A model generated the notes under the pieces. It was not told the DNA's origin, did no database searches, and was given only the letters and a program-made list of their open reading frames with translations. The position numbers and the translations under genes are program-made. Below, in pieces: positions 61,901-64,000 of a stretch of 64,000 nt of DNA (the stretch's first letter is position 1; each line of letters opens with the position of its first letter). Location of the stretch: contig NZ_FODR01000001.1 in assembly GCF_900110415.1 (NCBI RefSeq), forward strand, positions 248,001 through 312,000. The letters run 5' to 3'. The DNA is from Mucilaginibacter sp. OK283. GTDB taxonomy: Bacteria > Bacteroidota > Bacteroidia > Sphingobacteriales > Sphingobacteriaceae.

Positions 61901-62126
61901 TTCATTAAACTACAACTTTCCTAAGGCATGGTTAAGAGATGTTAAATTTATTAAAAATGTTAACGTAGCGGTTTCTGGTCGTAACCTGTTAATGTTCCGT
62001 CCGTCAACCAATAAATTTACCGACCCAGAGTTTAACGATGATACCAGCAACGCAGTTGGTAGAACAACTTTAAACCAGGCTCCGCCAACCAGAATAATCA
62101 GCGGCACTTTAGCTGTAACTTTTTAA
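58914..62126 (+). CDS. SusC/RagA-type TonB-linked outer membrane transporter
   Basis: A 1070-residue outer-membrane barrel. Signal peptide MKKLLLASLCFLLLCLTQVHA is followed by a CarboxypepD_reg-like domain (GTVTAKDDGLPIPGVSVKIK), then the plug with QLNEVVVTALGIQRQAIS, SLIGNNQPLYVVDGSIF and LKGSSASAVYGSDASNGVIV. The barrel ends SGTLAVTF. It works with the SusD-type lipoprotein encoded 20 bases downstream. Substrate is unknown. Confidence 0.96.
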   Translation: MKKLLLASLCFLLLCLTQVHAQNRTVTGTVTAKDDGLPIPGVSVKIKGTSSGTQTNAAGKFSLSVSPGAVLSFSFIGYNTQDVAVGTKSTIEVVLLSANSQLNEVVVTALGIQRQAISVGYSTSKVTGKDITQAKPISVTNGLTGKVSGLQVTTTNNGLFAPTRVTLRGNRSLIGNNQPLYVVDGSIFYSDISTLNPEDIAETTVLKGSSASAVYGSDASNGVIVITTKHGAKGTSALTVSSTYQIEKVSYIPEYQTRFGANGGEGEVFDFSKFVDEIDGHYNYYPYENQSYGPEFNGKLVPIGRPLPDGSSELVPYSAVKNQKKDFFDTGITTQHNFNFTSGEENGSFYMSGQDLHSKSIMPKDEGRRDVFRVGGDKKYGAFSTSYSVAYTYLTKNQTNTGAVYNDLIESPVNIPVKDLRDPTSKYGNPDTYYNDYYISPGQIINESRYTLVENHIQANLQANLKVAKFLTLSYRTSLDNTSGRSEAKDAGRTYSDFTKNAETMIYPNNSGGLDTVENDGAGHKYAANDLLPSYGTSDYTNLLFSSDFLANYNFKLPADFKIDGTLGVAYLDNKVTATTVNQGSINFLPYNTQNLSSVPSLSEYSLQARKLGYFGTATLGYKSYAFIHGSYRTDLDSRLSSKNKYIGYYDIDGSVVLSEIFKDIANNDYLNFVKVRYAHSKTGNASALSGGSQYIAFGAYRTIPTVGLAGGFPYSSTGISGYSLSGTIANPDIKPETVTEDEVGLDLGFLKDRLTLTASAYKSTTKDGIVTAQISRASGFTSALLNAANSENKGLELDLHGTVISSQAVKWTLGVNYTKQSSKVISIVSGVNELSLGGNTFAVKNLPYAQIKGYDWNRDPATGKVIVDATTGLPVRASATQPLGNVNPTDLLGFTSSLSYKGFTLNLTIDYRSGYKIFNAIGSTLDHSGNGVTTTLTGRQRFVFPNSVYKDASGKYVDNTNILTQDGNYNFFPTTWLGVDANYVISAAAWKLREASLNYNFPKAWLRDVKFIKNVNVAVSGRNLLMFRPSTNKFTDPEFNDDTSNAVGRTTLNQAPPTRIISGTLAVTF

Positions 62127-62146
62127 CAAAGAAATTGATAGAAAAA

Positions 62147-63739
62147 ATGAAAACGAAAACAATATTTAAGCGAAAAGTTAGCTTAGGCTTATTTTTCACG
62201 GCTGTGCTCTTAACAGGTATTGTAGGCTGTCAGAAAGGAACATTTAATGTTAATGATGTAAACCCTAACTCACCAACGTCTGCACCTGCTAAATATTCAT
62301 TAAGTTCATCATTGGCTGCTACCGCGAATTTGGTACAGGGTGGCAATGCTGATGTTTTGGAAAACTGGATGGGCTACTGGACACAAAGCGGAGGCTTTAC
62401 ACCAAGTACAACTTACGTAATTTACCAGATCACGAGTAGTAACTTTACGGGTAACTTCGATAATGCTTATTTAAATTTGTCAAACTATAACCTGTTATTA
62501 AAAACTGTAGGTAATGATCCTGTACAGGCTAATTACAGGGCCATTGCGATGATCATGGAATCATACGTATATCAACGTTTGGTGGATTTGTACAATGGTG
62601 TTCCTTATTCACAAGCTTTAATTGTAAACAGCACATTTTCATATAAATATGATGATGCTCAAACAATCTATAAAAGTATAACTGCTAAATGCGACTCTGC
62701 GATAGCCATCATCAATGCTAATGCAGATAAAGCAACAAGCCCAGGTAATTATGACGTGGTGTTTGGCGGCGATATGGCCAAATGGACTATGTTTGCAAAC
62801 ACATTAAAACTAAAGCTTTTAATGCGCCAAACAGAAGGCGGTATAGGGGGTAGCGCGGTGAAATCGGCTTTGGCAATAAATCCCAACGTTCCCGCTAACC
62901 AAGCTGATAAAACCTATAAGGCTTCTGACTTTTTGTCGATTGACGCAGCAGTAAATCCAGGTTATTCAAATGCATCTGATGCACAGGAGAATCCTTTTTA
63001 CTTCGATGTAGTTGCAACTGCAACAGGTGCAAATGGTGCTAACACCGTTTACTGGCGTGCAAATAGCTACGGTGTTAATTTTTTCAGAAATAATAATGAT
63101 CCCCGTGGTAACTATGTATATTGCCCGCAAGGTGTTGAAGCTGTCAAATATGCAGCCCCAATAAATGACCTTTCGAAAATTAAAGGTAGAGATTACGGCA
63201 GTGTTAATGGCAATGGCGAATCAAATACAGTAATTTCTGCTATTTTGGGAACCGGCTTTACATCTGCTGGCGTGCAAAAAGGTCCTGGGCAGGCAGCTGT
63301 ACTTTTACCTGCTTCTGAGAGCTTATTTTTACAGGCAGAGGCAATAGAGCGTGGCTATCTTGCAGGCTCGGCAGCAACAATGTATAAATCTGCGGTTGCA
63401 GCATCCTTTACCTTTTTGGGAGCTCCGGGAGCAGCAGACTATACAAGCCAGAACAATGCATCGACAAACTATGCTGTTGCGACAGATAAGATCAAACTGA
63501 TAATTACTCAAAAATGGGCAGCAATGAACTCAGTTGATCCATTAGAGTCATATAGCGATTGGAGAAGGTTGGGTATCCCAACAGATTTACCGGTATCAAA
63601 ATACCCTGGCGTTACGGTAACACATATCCCGTACCGTTTGCCTTACCCAATAAACGAAACCACATTGAATAGTGCCAACGTGCCTGCGGGTGGTGGCGGT
63701 AATGATTTGTTTACTTCTAAGATATTCTGGATGAAGTAA
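62147..63739 (+). CDS. SusD/RagB-type nutrient-binding lipoprotein
   Basis: A 530-residue surface lipoprotein of the SusD-like superfamily from the ATG at 62147 (an in-frame TTG lies at 62135). The leader ends in TGIVGC, the lipobox. The AIAMIMESYVYQRLVDLYNG stretch is a SusD-type TPR helix. The later SESLFLQAEAIERGYL and the C-terminal WAAMNSVDPLESYSDWRRLG are also typical of the SusD-like group. It follows SusC and precedes a third lipoprotein gene, a layout common in glycan-utilisation loci. Confidence 0.95.
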   Translation: MKTKTIFKRKVSLGLFFTAVLLTGIVGCQKGTFNVNDVNPNSPTSAPAKYSLSSSLAATANLVQGGNADVLENWMGYWTQSGGFTPSTTYVIYQITSSNFTGNFDNAYLNLSNYNLLLKTVGNDPVQANYRAIAMIMESYVYQRLVDLYNGVPYSQALIVNSTFSYKYDDAQTIYKSITAKCDSAIAIINANADKATSPGNYDVVFGGDMAKWTMFANTLKLKLLMRQTEGGIGGSAVKSALAINPNVPANQADKTYKASDFLSIDAAVNPGYSNASDAQENPFYFDVVATATGANGANTVYWRANSYGVNFFRNNNDPRGNYVYCPQGVEAVKYAAPINDLSKIKGRDYGSVNGNGESNTVISAILGTGFTSAGVQKGPGQAAVLLPASESLFLQAEAIERGYLAGSAATMYKSAVAASFTFLGAPGAADYTSQNNASTNYAVATDKIKLIITQKWAAMNSVDPLESYSDWRRLGIPTDLPVSKYPGVTVTHIPYRLPYPINETTLNSANVPAGGGGNDLFTSKIFWMK

Positions 63740-63783
63740 GCTATCCGCTTATGTTTAATAAATAAATAATAAAACAGAAAGAA

Positions 63784-64000
63784 ATGAAAAAATTAATCAT
63801 ATTATTAGGAGTCCTTACCGTCTCGCTTTCGTCTTGTTTAAAAGACAAGCCAAACGTGGATTTATCAAATATCGGTACCTTTGCCGAGTTGCCCCATAGC
63901 GGGATACCGTATTTTAGTGCGGATGCTATAACGGACGGACAGGATGCCGATGGTTTTGTTAGCAGAGATTTTTATATTAATATCACTGGCCAATATGCTC
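63784..64000 (+). CDS. DUF1735-like lipoprotein, partial (3' end outside window)
   Basis: An open frame from the ATG at 63784 to the window edge. The leader MKKLIILLGVLTVSLSSC is a lipoprotein signal. The visible mature part begins LKDKPNVDLSNIGTFAEL and ends near DFYINITGQYA, consistent with the DUF1735 lipoproteins that follow SusD in many glycan loci. It lies 44 bases after the SusD stop codon. Assignment to DUF1735 is tentative because only about 72 residues are visible. Confidence 0.7.
   Translation, partial: MKKLIILLGVLTVSLSSCLKDKPNVDLSNIGTFAELPHSGIPYFSADAITDGQDADGFVSRDFYINITGQYA

Overview
The window looks like a chromosomal segment of a Bacteroidota species of the Sphingobacteriaceae type (Mucilaginibacter or Pedobacter-like). 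The support is two SusC/SusD pairs, a DUF4097 beta-repeat protein, a DUF3127 protein, a Bacteroidetes-type Fkp fucokinase/pyrophosphorylase, a GH97 enzyme, promoters of the TTTG-N19/21-TAnnTTTG kind, and few Shine-Dalgarno sequences. The genus is inference; no rRNA or tRNA gene is visible.

Layout. 1-1.7 kb: end of a prohibitin/SPFH gene and two small unknown genes. 1.7-6.8 kb: on the minus strand, ribosomal/translation genes rplM-rpsI-rpsB-tsf behind a textbook promoter, then nagA and pyrH. 7.4-11.7 kb: a secreted beta-repeat protein and Fkp. 11.7-15.4 kb: an anion-transport/redox group (ClC channel with CBS domains, small membrane protein, Crp/Fnr regulator with four N-terminal cysteines, HPP membrane protein) whose divergent promoter region holds a perfect 48-bp palindrome. 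15.4-27.1 kb: GH97 glycosidase, SNF2 helicase, tail-specific protease, TPR protein, two-component system. 27.2-36.5 kb: DUF3127 protein with an SSB-like acidic tail, RlmL-like methyltransferase, cysM and cysE on either side of a serine hydrolase, Tat-exported sugar isomerase-like protein, SIMPL protein, PI-PLC-like phosphodiesterase. 36.6-44 kb: SusD/SusC pair and a LytS/LytTR two-component system reading away from it.

44-53.8 kb is the accessory part. A lipoprotein gene is bracketed by two direct copies of a 120-bp MITE-like element with about 16-bp terminal inverted repeats. Next to it an AT-rich block is bracketed by the second copy and a decayed inverted third copy. The block holds an unknown 299-residue gene and a tightly packed three-gene operon: MazG/dCTPase-like pyrophosphohydrolase, McrB-type AAA+ motor with ScoMcrA-like N-terminal and EVE-like reader domains, and a DUF2357/PD-(D/E)xK nuclease. 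I read this as a modification-dependent (type IV-like) restriction cassette with a nucleotide-pool enzyme as an added part. It is the most likely place for a little-described system.

53.8-64 kb: a TonB-receptor-like barrel, a PadR-PspC envelope-stress pair (possibly with a small membrane protein), and a second SusC-SusD-lipoprotein locus that runs off the right edge.

The gaps are rich in palindromic and tandem repeats (1.6, 3.7, 20.9, 25.1, 53.1 and 53.7 kb). No CRISPR array, transposase, integrase or phage gene was seen.
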